A program made the translations under genes and the position numbers. Shown here piece after piece: positions 1 through 11,854 of a stretch of DNA of 64,000 bases. The first letter of the stretch is position 1, and each line of letters begins with the position of its first letter. Source of the DNA: Bartonella quintana (lineage in GTDB: Bacteria; Pseudomonadota; Alphaproteobacteria; Rhizobiales; Rhizobiaceae); contig NZ_AP019773.1 of the NCBI RefSeq assembly GCF_009936175.1, positions 496,001-560,000 on the forward strand, in the 5' to 3' direction. The notes below the pieces were generated by a model. It was not told the origin of the DNA. It ran no database searches and saw only the letters and a program-made list of their open reading frames with translations.

Positions 1-1108
1 GCACGAAATGGGCCGTGCGATGATGGGAACTGGTGAGGCATCTGGTGAAGGGCGTTCTTTGGCTGCTGCTGAAGCTGCTATTGCCAATCCGTTGTTGGAT
101 GATACTTCTATGCGTGGTGCTCGTGGTCTTTTGATTTCCATTACTGGTGGTCGTGATATGACTTTGTTTGAAGTCGATGAAGCAGCTAATCGTATTCGCG
201 AAGAAGTTGATGCTGATGCCAATGTTATCTTTGGTGCTATTGATGATGAATCACTTGAAGGTGTTATTCGTGTTTCTGTGGTTGCAACAGGAATCGATCG
301 TGAGGTTAATGATGTGGTTCAGCCTTCTCATCCTCAACTTCAAAGACAGGCGACTTCAGTTCGTAAAAATGATCCTGGAATGCCTCAAACTTCTTTTCAT
401 CTTCAATCACCACCCTTGCGTTCTGAGTCAATGGTAGAAGTAATAGAAGCACTTGAAATAGAAAAGGGCAAATCAATTGGAGAACAGTTCCGCCCTAAAA
501 GTCAAATTTTTTCACAGCCTGTGGATACAGTTGCTGCACGAAATGCAAATTCTGTGTCTTATGGATCAAATGTCGTCCATGGGCAGATTTCAAATGCGAC
601 ACGTCCGCAGTTTAGCCGTTGTTCTCAGCAGTCTATGGCCGCATCAGTAAGTATGGAGGCGACAGCACATATTCTTGATGAGATGATAGGGGTTAAGCAG
701 AAAGAAAATCAAGTACAGCAAAAGGAAATGCAACAGATGCGGGCTCGTTCAGCACCGATGCGTATGCCTGAGTTAAAGGATTTTCCCTCTGTTGCCCATG
801 GTCAAAGTGAGAGGTCATCTACTGCTGACCAAGGACCTCGCAATCTTTGGCAGCGTTTAAAACAGAGCTTGACACATCGTGAGGAAGCTGAGCCACAAGC
901 TCACTTGGAGCCTGCTGTGAGATCTTCTCAGCAGCAAAACGTGCATGTTTATAATAAAAATTCTCAGGCATTTCCCCAAGATGCTTCTGTTTATGTTCCA
1001 CGTCGTTCTGGTGAGTTGCATCCCCATGTAGCACAAGATCAACGTACTTTTATAAGTGAAGAAGATCAGTTGGAAATACCAGCATTTTTGCGTCGTCAGG
1101 TAAATTAA
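1..1108 (+). CDS. ftsZ: Cell division protein FtsZ, C-terminal part (5' end outside window)
   Basis: FtsZ is the tubulin-like GTPase that forms the cytoplasmic Z ring. Only the end of the GTPase core is here: the frame is open from base 2 and begins inside the conserved [10 protein letters not shown] segment, followed by the polymer-forming C-terminal subdomain ([18 protein letters not shown], then VIFGAIDD). From about residue 100 the protein is a long, Gln/Ser-rich, probably disordered linker of more than 200 residues. It ends with [12 protein letters not shown], the short tail that binds FtsA and other membrane tethers. The long linker is typical of alphaproteobacteria. A hairpin lies downstream, then lpxC. 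The in-frame ATG at base 8 is internal and is not the real start. Certain apart from the missing 5' end. Confidence 0.97.
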   Translation, partial: HEMGRAMMGTGEASGEGRSLAAAEAAIANPLLDDTSMRGARGLLISITGGRDMTLFEVDEAANRIREEVDADANVIFGAIDDESLEGVIRVSVVATGIDREVNDVVQPSHPQLQRQATSVRKNDPGMPQTSFHLQSPPLRSESMVEVIEALEIEKGKSIGEQFRPKSQIFSQPVDTVAARNANSVSYGSNVVHGQISNATRPQFSRCSQQSMAASVSMEATAHILDEMIGVKQKENQVQQKEMQQMRARSAPMRMPELKDFPSVAHGQSERSSTADQGPRNLWQRLKQSLTHREEAEPQAHLEPAVRSSQQQNVHVYNKNSQAFPQDASVYVPRRSGELHPHVAQDQRTFISEEDQLEIPAFLRRQVN

Positions 1109-1219
1109 TTGGTAAAAAATTCGAACGAAAGGCAATACGTTTCTTCTTTCATATGATCAATAAAAGTTTTGTACGATAAAATATGCTATGCTTTGGGGAT
1201 GAAATGCTCTGTTTTTTAT

Positions 1220-1245
1220 AAACCCGCTTATTACTAAGCGGGTTT
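1220..1245 (+). terminator. Probable terminator after ftsZ
   Basis: A perfect 11-base inverted repeat (AAACCCGCTTA / TAAGCGGGTTT) with a four-base loop lies between ftsZ and lpxC. The T-run is short (three Ts within the stem end), so termination may be partial. Confidence 0.6.
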
Positions 1246-1324
1246 ACTATTTGCTATTGATATGGTTTTTATGGTTTTATAAAGATTTTAAAAAGATGTA
1301 AAAACTACTCAATGAAGTAACAGG

Positions 1325-2197
1325 ATGAAACTAGCGCAGAAATATCAATCCACTCTTAAAAAAGCAGTGACATTTAAGGGCTATGGTGTTCACAGTGGAT
1401 GTTTATCTGTGGTGAAGGTTTGTCCAGCCGACGTTGGATGTGGTATTGTTTTTAAGCGTTTTGGAATGGATGGAACAGAGCAAATATTTCAAGCGCATGC
1501 ATCACAAACTGGAGCAACTGAATTATCAACAGGGCTTGGATATGGAGATGTAAGAATTGAAACGATTGAGCACTTGATGGCTGCAATCGTCGCTTATAAT
1601 TTGGATAATCTTGTTATTGAAGTCTCGAGTCATGAGATCCCGATTTTGGACGGTTCTTCATGGCAGTATTGTCAAGGTTTTGAAGAAGTTGGCATTGTAC
1701 AGCAAAATGCGTTACGTTCCTATTTTATTATAAAAAAGCCCCTGCGGGTTGAAGGTACCGGTGGCGTGGCAGAGTTTTTACCATTGGAAGGGCGTTGTTT
1801 TGATATAACGATCTCTTTTCCTTCTTCTGCTATTGGTAAACAACATTTAAATTTTGACCTTACCACACAAGGCTTTCGAGATGATTTGTCACGTGCCCGT
1901 ACTTTTGGTTTTGTCAAAGACGTGGAAAAATTATGGGTTTCTGGAAAGGGGATAGGCGCTTCTTTGGAAAATTGTCTTATTATCGGACTTAATGACAAAA
2001 TCATGAATCCAGAGGGTCCATATTGGAAGAATGAATGTGTTCGGCACAAAATGCTTGATGCAATTGGTGATACTGCTTTGCTTGGAGCTCCTTTTATCGG
2101 ACTATTTCGTTCGTATTGTAGTGGGCATAGAATTAATTCGCAATTGGTGAAAGCTGTTTTGGCAGATGAATCGTGTTATGAAAAAAGTCATTTGTAA
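1325..2197 (+). CDS. lpxC: UDP-3-O-acyl-N-acetylglucosamine deacetylase LpxC
   Basis: Zinc-dependent deacetylase for the committed step of lipid A synthesis, in the cytoplasm. At 290 residues it is close to the family length. The zinc ligands are visible: His83 in IEHLMAA, and His241 and Asp245 in RHKMLDAIGD. The catalytic His268 is in SGHRINSQL, and SSHEIPILDGSS supplies the conserved acidic segment. The start ATG at 1325 follows AACAGG, a modest Shine-Dalgarno. It sits downstream of ftsZ as in other Rhizobiales, separated by a hairpin, and a second weaker hairpin follows it. Nothing looks damaged. Confidence 0.97.
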   Translation: MKLAQKYQSTLKKAVTFKGYGVHSGCLSVVKVCPADVGCGIVFKRFGMDGTEQIFQAHASQTGATELSTGLGYGDVRIETIEHLMAAIVAYNLDNLVIEVSSHEIPILDGSSWQYCQGFEEVGIVQQNALRSYFIIKKPLRVEGTGGVAEFLPLEGRCFDITISFPSSAIGKQHLNFDLTTQGFRDDLSRARTFGFVKDVEKLWVSGKGIGASLENCLIIGLNDKIMNPEGPYWKNECVRHKMLDAIGDTALLGAPFIGLFRSYCSGHRINSQLVKAVLADESCYEKSHL

Positions 2198-2265
2198 GGA
2201 GAGTAAAAGAAAAATGGAAAAGGCTTTTTTGCAGTCTGTTCGATTTTTAAGGGGATGATTGACCT

Positions 2266-2290
2266 AAGCTACTAAATTGGTTAGTGGCTT
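2266..2290 (+). terminator. Possible terminator after lpxC
   Basis: AAGCTACTAA pairs with TTAGTGGCTT (one G-T pair) across a five-base loop, followed by TTAAA. It is a plausible but weak terminator between lpxC and bamD. Confidence 0.4.
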
Positions 2291-2367
2291 TTAAAGCGAT
2301 ATGGTATAAAAATTCTTAAGAAATAATTTTTGTTACAAGATAACATTCTCTGGAGTCCGGAAGAACT

Positions 2368-3261
2368 ATGACAAAATCTCACGTATATATTGAAAATATA
2401 GTATATAAGAAATCTGACGTTGTACGTAAGCTCTTGGGTGTGGTGCTTTTGGGGAGCACCTGTGTGTTAGGGGGATGCTTATTTAAAGAAAAAAATACCC
2501 TTGATCCATCTGCATATGTTTTAAAAATGGATCCACCAGATGTTCTCTATAATCAGGCACTTGCTAATCTTGATAGTGGGCGACTTGGGGAGGCATCGAA
2601 AAAGTTTCTTACGATTGAAAAGCAATATGCTTACACTGAATGGGGACGTAAATCTTTAGTGATGGGTGCTTTTACAAATTACCAACTCGCCAAATATGAT
2701 GAAGCAATTAGCATGGCTCAGCGCTACATTACTCTTTATCCAGGGTCAGATGATTCGGCTTATGCTTATTACATTATTGGTCTTTCTTCTTTCTGTCGGA
2801 TTCCTGATGTTACACGTGATCAACGCGATACCAAACGTGCTATTGCTGCTATGCAGCTTCTTGTGGAGCGCTATCCGAATTCTGAGTATGTCAAGGATGC
2901 TAAAGCTAAAATACGTATTGGGCGGGAGCAGTTAGCTGGTAAAGAGATGCAGGTTGGCCGTTATTATGAGGAAGGTCAGCGCTATCTTGCTGCAAGTAGA
3001 AGATTTCGTAAAGTGGTTGAAGAGTACTCCGATACAAATCAAATTGAAGAAGCGCTTTTCCGCTTGACGGAGGTTAATCTTGCTCTTGGCTTAACCACGG
3101 AAGCGCAGACCGCAGCAGCTATTTTAGGACGTAATTATCCCAAAAGTGAGTGGTATAAATTTTCTTACAATTTGCTAAAGAGAAATAGTATATCTCCACA
3201 GGAGCATAAATCTTCGTGGATATCACGTGCTTTGAATGGTGATAAGAATAAGGTACGTTAA
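2368..3261 (+). CDS. bamD: Outer membrane assembly lipoprotein BamD (ComL)
   Basis: BamD is the essential lipoprotein partner of BamA in inserting beta-barrel proteins into the outer membrane. A hydrophobic segment from about residue 22 ends in a lipobox, LGGC, with the lipidated Cys at 37, and about 250 residues of helical TPR-like repeats follow (for example ALANLDSGRLGEASKKF and AISMAQRYITLYPG). The start ATG is well placed after GGAAG. The 18-residue polar stretch before the signal core is rather long, so an internal start cannot be excluded. recN begins six bases after the stop, so the two are probably cotranscribed. Confidence 0.93.
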   Translation: MTKSHVYIENIVYKKSDVVRKLLGVVLLGSTCVLGGCLFKEKNTLDPSAYVLKMDPPDVLYNQALANLDSGRLGEASKKFLTIEKQYAYTEWGRKSLVMGAFTNYQLAKYDEAISMAQRYITLYPGSDDSAYAYYIIGLSSFCRIPDVTRDQRDTKRAIAAMQLLVERYPNSEYVKDAKAKIRIGREQLAGKEMQVGRYYEEGQRYLAASRRFRKVVEEYSDTNQIEEALFRLTEVNLALGLTTEAQTAAAILGRNYPKSEWYKFSYNLLKRNSISPQEHKSSWISRALNGDKNKVR

Positions 3262-3267
3262 TTCTCT

Positions 3268-4929
3268 ATGCTGATACAGCTTTCGATTCATAATATTGTT
3301 TTGATCGAAACGCTCGATATTCATTTTACATCGGGTTTATCGGTTTTAACTGGGGAAACGGGCGCTGGAAAATCTATTTTGCTTGATGCTTTATCACTGG
3401 CTCTTGGTGGACGTGGTGATGCTTCACTTGTGCGCCATGGTGCAACACAAGGGCAAGTGACAGCTGTTTTTGATGTGCCTGTTTCACATCCTGCGCGCCA
3501 GCTTATTCGTGAGAATGGTTTTGATGATGAAGGCGATATTATCTTACGGCGTGTGCAATCAAGTGATGGTCGTAGCCGTGTCTTTATCAATGATCAGGTG
3601 GCTAGTGTTGCGTTGATGCGTAATGTTGGCCATATGTTGGTTGAAATTCATGGACAGCATGATGATCGCGCGCTTGTTGATGTTGCTACGCATCGCCAGT
3701 TATTAGACACCTTTGGTGGGCTTGAGGATGAAACAGAAAATTTGCGTCAGTGTTATCGGATATGGCGTGAATTTGAAGAATGTTTGCAACAACAACGTCT
3801 CAAAGTAGAAAATTCTGTGCGTGAAACTGATTATCTTCGTGCGTGTGTAGAAGAACTTGAAAGGCTTGATTTTCAAGTTGGTGAAGAAGATGCTCTTTCC
3901 CTTCGTCGTGCAGATATGCTTAAATTAGAAAAAATAGCAATGGATATTAAGGAGGCTGATGATCTTTTAAGTGGTCCAAAATCCCCAATACCAGTTCTTT
4001 CTCATTTGGTGAGGCGTTTGGAGCGGAAAATTCCTGAAGCGCAAGCGATGATTGAGCCTGTGGTGAAATCCATTGATGATGCATTGCATGCCCTTGCAAC
4101 AGCACAAGAAGGTATTGAAACTGCAATGCAGACATTAGATTTTGAACCTGGTGAATTGGAACAGATAGAAGAGCGCCTTTTTGCGCTTCGGGATTTTGCA
4201 CGTAAATATCACGTTTCTGCGGATGAATTAACACAGTTACGTGATAAAATGGATGCTGAACTTACTGCTTTTGAGGAAGCTCAGAGCACATTGATACGAT
4301 TCGAAGAAGAGGAGAGGGAGGCACAAAAAAATTACGATACATTAGCGAAAGCACTCTCAATAAAACGTCGAGAAGTAGCAAATCATTTGTCTGAAAGTGT
4401 TATGGCTGAGTTACCAGCATTAAAGTTGGAAAAGGCCAAATTTATCGTTGAAATGCAAAGTGATGCTGAAAGACGGAGTGCCGAAGGGATAGACCGTGTT
4501 GAATATTGGGTTCAGACCAATCCTGGAACCCGCGCGGGGCCAATGCTCAGTGTGGCTTCTGGGGGTGAGCTGTCTCGTTTTTTATTGGCATTAAAAGTTG
4601 TCTTATCCGATCGTGGTTCCGTTCCTACGCTGATCTTTGATGAAATTGATACAGGCGTTGGTGGAGCTGTTGCTGCTGCGATTGGACAACGGTTACAGCA
4701 TTTATCAGAAAATGTTCAGGTTTTTGCTATTACGCATGCGCCGCAGGTAGCATCTAAAGCGCATAGTCATTTTCTTATTTCAAAGGTTGAAAGTGATGAC
4801 AAAGGGCGCTTTATTACGGGTATCCATAAAATGGAAGAGCATGAGCGTGCAGAGGAGATTGCACGCATGTTAGCAGGAGAACGGATTACTGAAGAAGCGC
4901 GTGCAGCTGCTCAAAAGCTTCTCGCGTAG
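3268..4929 (+). CDS. recN: DNA repair protein RecN
   Basis: RecN is an SMC-like ATPase that acts at double-strand breaks during recombinational repair. The 553 residues show the Walker A motif GETGAGKS at 29-36, a long central coiled-coil region rich in Glu, Leu and Arg, the ABC signature in SVASGGELSR, and Walker B LIFDEIDTGVGG followed by an ITHAPQVA switch segment. Length and domain order are normal. It starts six bases after bamD with no obvious ribosome site, suggesting translational coupling. ligA follows after 131 bases, so two DNA-repair genes sit together. Confidence 0.96.
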   Translation: MLIQLSIHNIVLIETLDIHFTSGLSVLTGETGAGKSILLDALSLALGGRGDASLVRHGATQGQVTAVFDVPVSHPARQLIRENGFDDEGDIILRRVQSSDGRSRVFINDQVASVALMRNVGHMLVEIHGQHDDRALVDVATHRQLLDTFGGLEDETENLRQCYRIWREFEECLQQQRLKVENSVRETDYLRACVEELERLDFQVGEEDALSLRRADMLKLEKIAMDIKEADDLLSGPKSPIPVLSHLVRRLERKIPEAQAMIEPVVKSIDDALHALATAQEGIETAMQTLDFEPGELEQIEERLFALRDFARKYHVSADELTQLRDKMDAELTAFEEAQSTLIRFEEEEREAQKNYDTLAKALSIKRREVANHLSESVMAELPALKLEKAKFIVEMQSDAERRSAEGIDRVEYWVQTNPGTRAGPMLSVASGGELSRFLLALKVVLSDRGSVPTLIFDEIDTGVGGAVAAAIGQRLQHLSENVQVFAITHAPQVASKAHSHFLISKVESDDKGRFITGIHKMEEHERAEEIARMLAGERITEEARAAAQKLLA

Positions 4930-5054
4930 ACATAATTGATAAATGATAAAATATTGCTTAATCAATTATATCAGCGGCGAGCATGTGTTCATTTGGATTC
5001 TGTTCATAACAAAGAGTTGAAATTCTTATGGCCATAGACCATAATTTGAAATAG

Positions 5055-7220
<2,166 letters not shown>

Positions 7221-7764
7221 GAGGGCTTTTCAAGAATATGCGTATGATCATATATACAAGACATTGATTTATAAAGATTTTTTATCGTTTCTCTTTGAAC
7301 TGGATTCTCGGATCAGTAATATTCTTTCATTCTAGATTCTCTTATTTAGAAATAAGAACGACTTTTGGGCACATCACAAGAAGGACTGACGTATGGATGA
7401 ACGGATATTCATGTAAGAGCAGGTGGCAACATTGAAAGCTGGTAAATATACTATGGTGCTGTGGTGTTAGGTTATAAGTGTAAAGTGTGGTGATGCTCAA
7501 TGAATCTTCCTTTATAATCTTCACGATCATCGTTTTCACTTGAGGTATATTTTGCCTTTGTGTTACAGAAAAATATTGATAATTTTTTTTCTTTCTTTTG
7601 GTTATTTATGATCTTATTTAGTTTTTTAGAGAGTTCCATTTTCTGGATATTGTAAGTGCACTTTTATTCGTATAAGCAATATTTTCTATATTCTCTGATG
7701 GCAAGTTTACATCTTTTTGAAAAAGAAAAGAGCGATGTTTTATAGAAATTGTAAGCTGATTCAT
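7221..7764. other. Gene-free gap between convergent ligA and pepP
   Basis: AT-rich, with stops in all frames. I recognise no protein remnant, RNA gene or repeat. The 65-residue minus-strand open frame at 7342-7539 has no ribosome site and looks random. Confidence 0.5.
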
Positions 7765-9591
7765 TTAAAGGGGCATTGTCGCTTTTTTTGCCCATTTTTT
7801 GTCGTCTTCATTTAAGTAAGATGCATTAATGTGATAAACGTGAGCATGATAATCATTAAGCCATTGTCGCTCTTGTGGTGTCAAAAGCTCTGGGAGAATT
7901 AACCGGCAATCAATAGGACAATTGGTGAGTGTTTCAAACGAAAGCATTTCTATATCCCCACCGTTAATTTTTTGTGCTGGCTTTACAATCATTAAATTTT
8001 CAATACGAATGCCAAAAGCTCCTTCGCGGTAATACCCAGGTTCATTAGAAAGAATCATTCCTGGGATCAGTTCTTGGCTGCCATTACGCGAAAGATTTTG
8101 TGGTCCTTCATGAACAGATAGGTAAGACCCAACGCCATGACCCGTGCCATGGGCGTAATCAAAACCAGCTTTCCACAAGGCAATACGTGCTAGGACATCA
8201 ATATCTTGTCCGCGAGTGCCTTGTGGAAATCGTGCGGTTGAAAGAGCAATCATGCCTTTGAGAACAAGAGTAAAACAGCGTTTTTCCTCTGTTCCAACAT
8301 CTCCAATTGCCACTGTGCGCGTAACATCTGTTGTACCATCACGATATTGTCCACCTGAATCAATGAGATAAAGTTCACCAGCATTCAGTTGTTTATTTGT
8401 TTGGGTCGTTACACGATAATGGACAATTGCACCATTTGCACCTGCTGCTGAGATTGTATCAAAAGACAGATCTTCAAGTTTTTCTCCCATTTCTTTTGCT
8501 GTCATTATGCGAAATTCTTCTAATTTTTGAGCAGCAGAAATTTCATTCGTTGTACCTGGTGTTTGTTTATCTAACCAAGAAAAAAAACGGATAAGTGCTA
8601 CGCCATCACGCAGATGTGCTTTGCGTGCGCCGCTTAATTCTATGTTATTCTTAACAGCACGTGGTAGGGCAGCGGGGTCAGTAAGCGTAATGAAAGAGCC
8701 CCTTTTTTCTTTAATAGCAATGTGTAATTTTTCGCATGTGATCCGTGGATCTAAGGCAAAAATCATTCCTTTTTGAACATAATCTTTGATTGTTAGAATC
8801 AGTTGTTCTGGTTCATATAATTTTGCATAATGTTCTAGATATCGTTTCTGTTCTTCACCAATTTTTTTTCTGTCAATGAATAAGACTGGTGTTTCTTTGA
8901 GTGGAATGAGAGCAAAACAAAGAGCAAAAGGTGTGTTGGAAACATCATTACCACGTATATTGAATATCCATGCAATAGAGGAGGGATCTGTAAAAATAAA
9001 AGCATCTGCATTAGCTTTTTGGATATCTTGGCGGATTAAGATCAGTTTTTCATCGCTATTGCACCCTGCATATTTGAGAGGGTGAATTGATAAGGCAGAT
9101 TGCGGAGGTTGTGGTTGATTATGCCAGATAAGATCAATGGGATTTTTTTGGATTGCTACAAGTTTGCCATTTGCTTTCATTTCTAAAGCTTTTCTCAATG
9201 CAGTTGTAGCGGCAATGGTGTGGAGCCATGGATCAAAACCAATAGAAAGTTTTTGCCCATTTTTTTCAAGCCATTGCGAAGGAGGATACGTCATGAGATC
9301 TTCATACTCAAAAATAAGAGGATCAGTTTGTTGGCGAACTTGGAGCTTATAACGCCCATCTGTGAAGATGATAGCTTTGTTTTTTAAAATAAGTGCGATA
9401 CCAGATGATCCAGTAAAGCCAGTGAGCCAGCTAAGACGTTGAGCATGGAGGGGGACATATTCTCCTTGATGTTCATCCGCACGTGGTACAAGAAAACCAT
9501 CTAGCCCAAGGCGATCAAGTTCTTTACGAAGAGAGTAAATACGTTCTGCAGCATAAGCTGGATTTGTTATAGCTTCAAAGGATTGATACAT
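7765..9591 (-). CDS. pepP: X-Pro aminopeptidase (aminopeptidase P family, M24B)
   Basis: Cytoplasmic metallopeptidase that removes N-terminal residues before proline. Creatinase-type N-terminal domains (ERIYSLRKELDRLGLDGFLV; FTGSSGIALI) precede the pita-bread catalytic domain. Its metal ligands are visible: the two Asp of YLIDSGGQYRDGTTDVTRT, His in HGTGHGVGSYLSVHEGP, and Glu in SNEPGYY and GIRIENL. At about 608 residues it is the long, multi-domain form rather than the 440-residue E. coli type, so the gene symbol is loose. The frame is open to 9633, but the ATG at 9591 is preceded by AAAAGGGCG at good spacing and fits family length. The longer form would overlap prmA by 25 bases. Probably cotranscribed with prmA. 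Confidence 0.9.
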   Translation of the reverse strand: MYQSFEAITNPAYAAERIYSLRKELDRLGLDGFLVPRADEHQGEYVPLHAQRLSWLTGFTGSSGIALILKNKAIIFTDGRYKLQVRQQTDPLIFEYEDLMTYPPSQWLEKNGQKLSIGFDPWLHTIAATTALRKALEMKANGKLVAIQKNPIDLIWHNQPQPPQSALSIHPLKYAGCNSDEKLILIRQDIQKANADAFIFTDPSSIAWIFNIRGNDVSNTPFALCFALIPLKETPVLFIDRKKIGEEQKRYLEHYAKLYEPEQLILTIKDYVQKGMIFALDPRITCEKLHIAIKEKRGSFITLTDPAALPRAVKNNIELSGARKAHLRDGVALIRFFSWLDKQTPGTTNEISAAQKLEEFRIMTAKEMGEKLEDLSFDTISAAGANGAIVHYRVTTQTNKQLNAGELYLIDSGGQYRDGTTDVTRTVAIGDVGTEEKRCFTLVLKGMIALSTARFPQGTRGQDIDVLARIALWKAGFDYAHGTGHGVGSYLSVHEGPQNLSRNGSQELIPGMILSNEPGYYREGAFGIRIENLMIVKPAQKINGGDIEMLSFETLTNCPIDCRLILPELLTPQERQWLNDYHAHVYHINASYLNEDDKKWAKKATMPL

Positions 9592-9608
9592 AACAACGCC
9601 CTTTTCTT

Positions 9609-10478
9609 TTATTTCAGATGTATAGTAACCCATCCCTGACGGTGATATGTTTCAATATGTTTTAGTCCCTGTTTTATATAAGTCTCCAAAACATGAGCAT
9701 GTTGTTCTTCAAGAATTCCAGATAAGATGAGTGAGCCACCTTTTTGAAGTGCCTGTACCATTTCTTGCATAAGTTCAATGAGAGGATTGGCAAGAATATT
9801 GGCAACAATGAGATCAAAGGGCGCGCGTGATATAATTTCATCATGGTTAAAACTTTTTGCTGTAACAGCTGTGATATATTTTTTTACGCCATTGAGCTCG
9901 ATATTGTGTTGGGCAATTCGAATAGCAATTGGGTCAATATCGGACGCAAGTACAGAAATAGGTTTGAGCATTGCGATGCCAATGGCTAATATCCCGCTCC
10001 CAGTACCAAGATCCAGGGCATTTTGTGGATTTTCATTTTGCATCACTTTGGCAATCATCTCTAAACAACCAACTGTTGTTCCATGATGTCCTGTACCGAA
10101 AGCTTGATTTGCTTCAATTTCAATAGGCAAGACATCAGGTGGGATATCGTTTCGGTGATGGTTTCCATAAAGAAAAAAAGGACCAGCATATACTGGCTTT
10201 AGTTCTTCAAGACTTTTCTGCACCCAATCAATATCGGGTAAAATTTCACTGTTAATTTTATCAGGATCTATAGAAATGATACTTGCAAAACGTTTTAAAG
10301 CATTCGCTTGGCTTTTTTTGTCTACATAAAGTGAAAGCTCATATATGGCATTTTTTTCATCTATCTCTGCAAGAGCGAGAGGATATCCTTCTTCATCAAA
10401 GGCTGTTTCCATAAGAGCATACAACTGTTCTGCTTCGTTTTTGGAAGCAGTCCAATATATACGAATTTGCTGCGACAT
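9609..10478 (-). CDS. prmA: Ribosomal protein L11 methyltransferase PrmA
   Basis: SAM-dependent enzyme that methylates ribosomal protein L11. The 289 residues have the N-terminal substrate-recognition domain and then the methyltransferase core. Motif I is LDLGTGSGILAIG at 155-167. GTGHHGTT before it and LIVANILANPL after it are characteristic of PrmA. The start is preceded by AAAGAGC. It lies 17 bases upstream of the likely pepP start, in one operon. Intact. Confidence 0.95.
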   Translation of the reverse strand: MSQQIRIYWTASKNEAEQLYALMETAFDEEGYPLALAEIDEKNAIYELSLYVDKKSQANALKRFASIISIDPDKINSEILPDIDWVQKSLEELKPVYAGPFFLYGNHHRNDIPPDVLPIEIEANQAFGTGHHGTTVGCLEMIAKVMQNENPQNALDLGTGSGILAIGIAMLKPISVLASDIDPIAIRIAQHNIELNGVKKYITAVTAKSFNHDEIISRAPFDLIVANILANPLIELMQEMVQALQKGGSLILSGILEEQHAHVLETYIKQGLKHIETYHRQGWVTIHLK

Positions 10479-10509
10479 GCTGCTCTTTCTTTTAAATCAA
10501 CTTTTGAAT

Positions 10510-11091
10510 TTAATTTGAGATAAGTTTTTTAAACCGTTCAATGGCGATATTATCTTTTAATTCATCGTTGTTTTCTTCAATTTTATAAGGAATAACGCCA
10601 GCTAACTTTCCACCTTTTTTTAATAAAAAAATTGCTGCTGTATGATTATAAGTATAGCTTCCATCTGCTCCAGGTACTTTTTCAGCAACGATGTTGAAAG
10701 AATCTACCATTTTATGAACTTTTTCAGGATCTCCACTGATCCCAATAATTTTATTTGTAAAATTACTAAGATATTCATGAAGTACTTCTGGTGTGTCACG
10801 TTCAGGATCAACAGTAACAAACCATACTCCTAACTTATCCGCATTTGGGCCAAGTTCTGTAAGCCATCGATCAAGATTAGTCAATGTAGTAGGGCAGCTC
10901 TCAGGGCACATAGTGAAACCAAAGAAAACTATTGAAGGTTTGCTCCGAATATCAACCTCTGTGATAGTTTTTCCATTAGAATCAATGAGTGTAAAATTAT
11001 CACCTAAGGGTTTATTTTTAAATGCATCATAAATAAAAATGCTTGCAAGAAATATGATTGTTATTCCTAAGATACGTATGACATTCTTCAT
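10510..11091 (-). CDS. SCO1/SenC family copper chaperone
   Basis: Membrane-anchored, thioredoxin-fold protein that delivers copper to the CuA site of cytochrome c oxidase. Of 193 residues, about 6-23 form a single N-terminal membrane anchor, placing the rest in the periplasm. The copper ligands are Cys62 and Cys66 (MCPESCP) and His150 (YTYNHTAAIF). The surrounding FFGFTMCP and VTVDPERDTP are standard for the family. No oxidase genes are nearby. It lies 31 bases upstream of prmA, so the three minus-strand genes may share a transcript. Confidence 0.93.
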   Translation of the reverse strand: MKNVIRILGITIIFLASIFIYDAFKNKPLGDNFTLIDSNGKTITEVDIRSKPSIVFFGFTMCPESCPTTLTNLDRWLTELGPNADKLGVWFVTVDPERDTPEVLHEYLSNFTNKIIGISGDPEKVHKMVDSFNIVAEKVPGADGSYTYNHTAAIFLLKKGGKLAGVIPYKIEENNDELKDNIAIERFKKLISN

Positions 11092-11379
11092 AGTTTGACT
11101 CTCTTAAAATATTGGGGAATTGTAGCATTGGCGGGTTAGTTTTGCAATCTCTGTTGCATGGTTAATTTTGTTTGCTTGACCAATCTGTTTTCTCATTACA
11201 AAGACAATTGATGAAAGATGAACAAATACTGAAAAGCCTCTTTGATTCTATGTGCGTGAGCCTCATTCAATATGATGGTATCAGTTGCAGAATTATAAAT
11301 GGAGGAGCTCTGTGGGCATTTAGCGGGTGGTGTTGCGTGATTTAATCTTGGGGGTGTTCTTATTTTGAGCATAAAATAG

Positions 11380-11735
11380 GGGGCTATTTATAGCGATATT
11401 GGCAGTTTTCGTTTTATTGCATTTCATGTAAGTGGAATGTTCTAGGGCATCCTAATGGGTATTTCCGCTATATAGCGTTAGATAGTTCCTTTCGCAAAAA
11501 GTATTGGGTAAGCCGTGTTATCGTTGGGTATGATGTATGACATAGTACAGTGATGCCGGGGGTGACAGTTTGACAAAGCACTATTATTGGTGCCAATGTT
11601 GTTATCAGAAAAGATGTTACACCTTACCGATCGTTGTGGATGTTTCTGTAAAGTGCTTACAGATACGTTGTTCAGATGAATGAAAACATTCTGGATATGG
11701 CTTGGTAGAATTGGCTATTGAATAAGATTTATATT
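11380..11735 (+). pseudogene. Remnant of a hexapeptide-repeat acyltransferase (xenobiotic/CatB-like type)
   Basis: One plus-strand frame through 11510-11650 reads IVGYDV, stop, HSTVMPGVTV, stop, QSTIIGANVVIRKDVTPY. This matches the left-handed beta-helix end of trimeric acyltransferases, whose usual form is IGHDVWIGHGAVIMPGVTIG followed by GANAVVTKDVPPY. Further on, after a frame slip, IVVDVSVKCLQIR and then AW, stop, NWLLNKI correspond to the family's IVGGNPAKPIRRRF and WWDWPIEKI. Several TGG (Trp) codons have become TAG or TGA. The 5' part is not readable, so the left limit is a guess. The gene is clearly dead. Whether the ancestor acted on an antibiotic or on another acceptor cannot be told. 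Confidence 0.7.
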
Positions 11736-11854
11736 TTGTTGTCTGATATACAAAATCTGCTAATCGGGATTTTTATATTCGTAAATGCAAATAGTGTTCA
11801 AAAGAAAATAAAAAATGATTTTTTGTTTGAAAAGCTGGTTTCATTATTTCTGTG

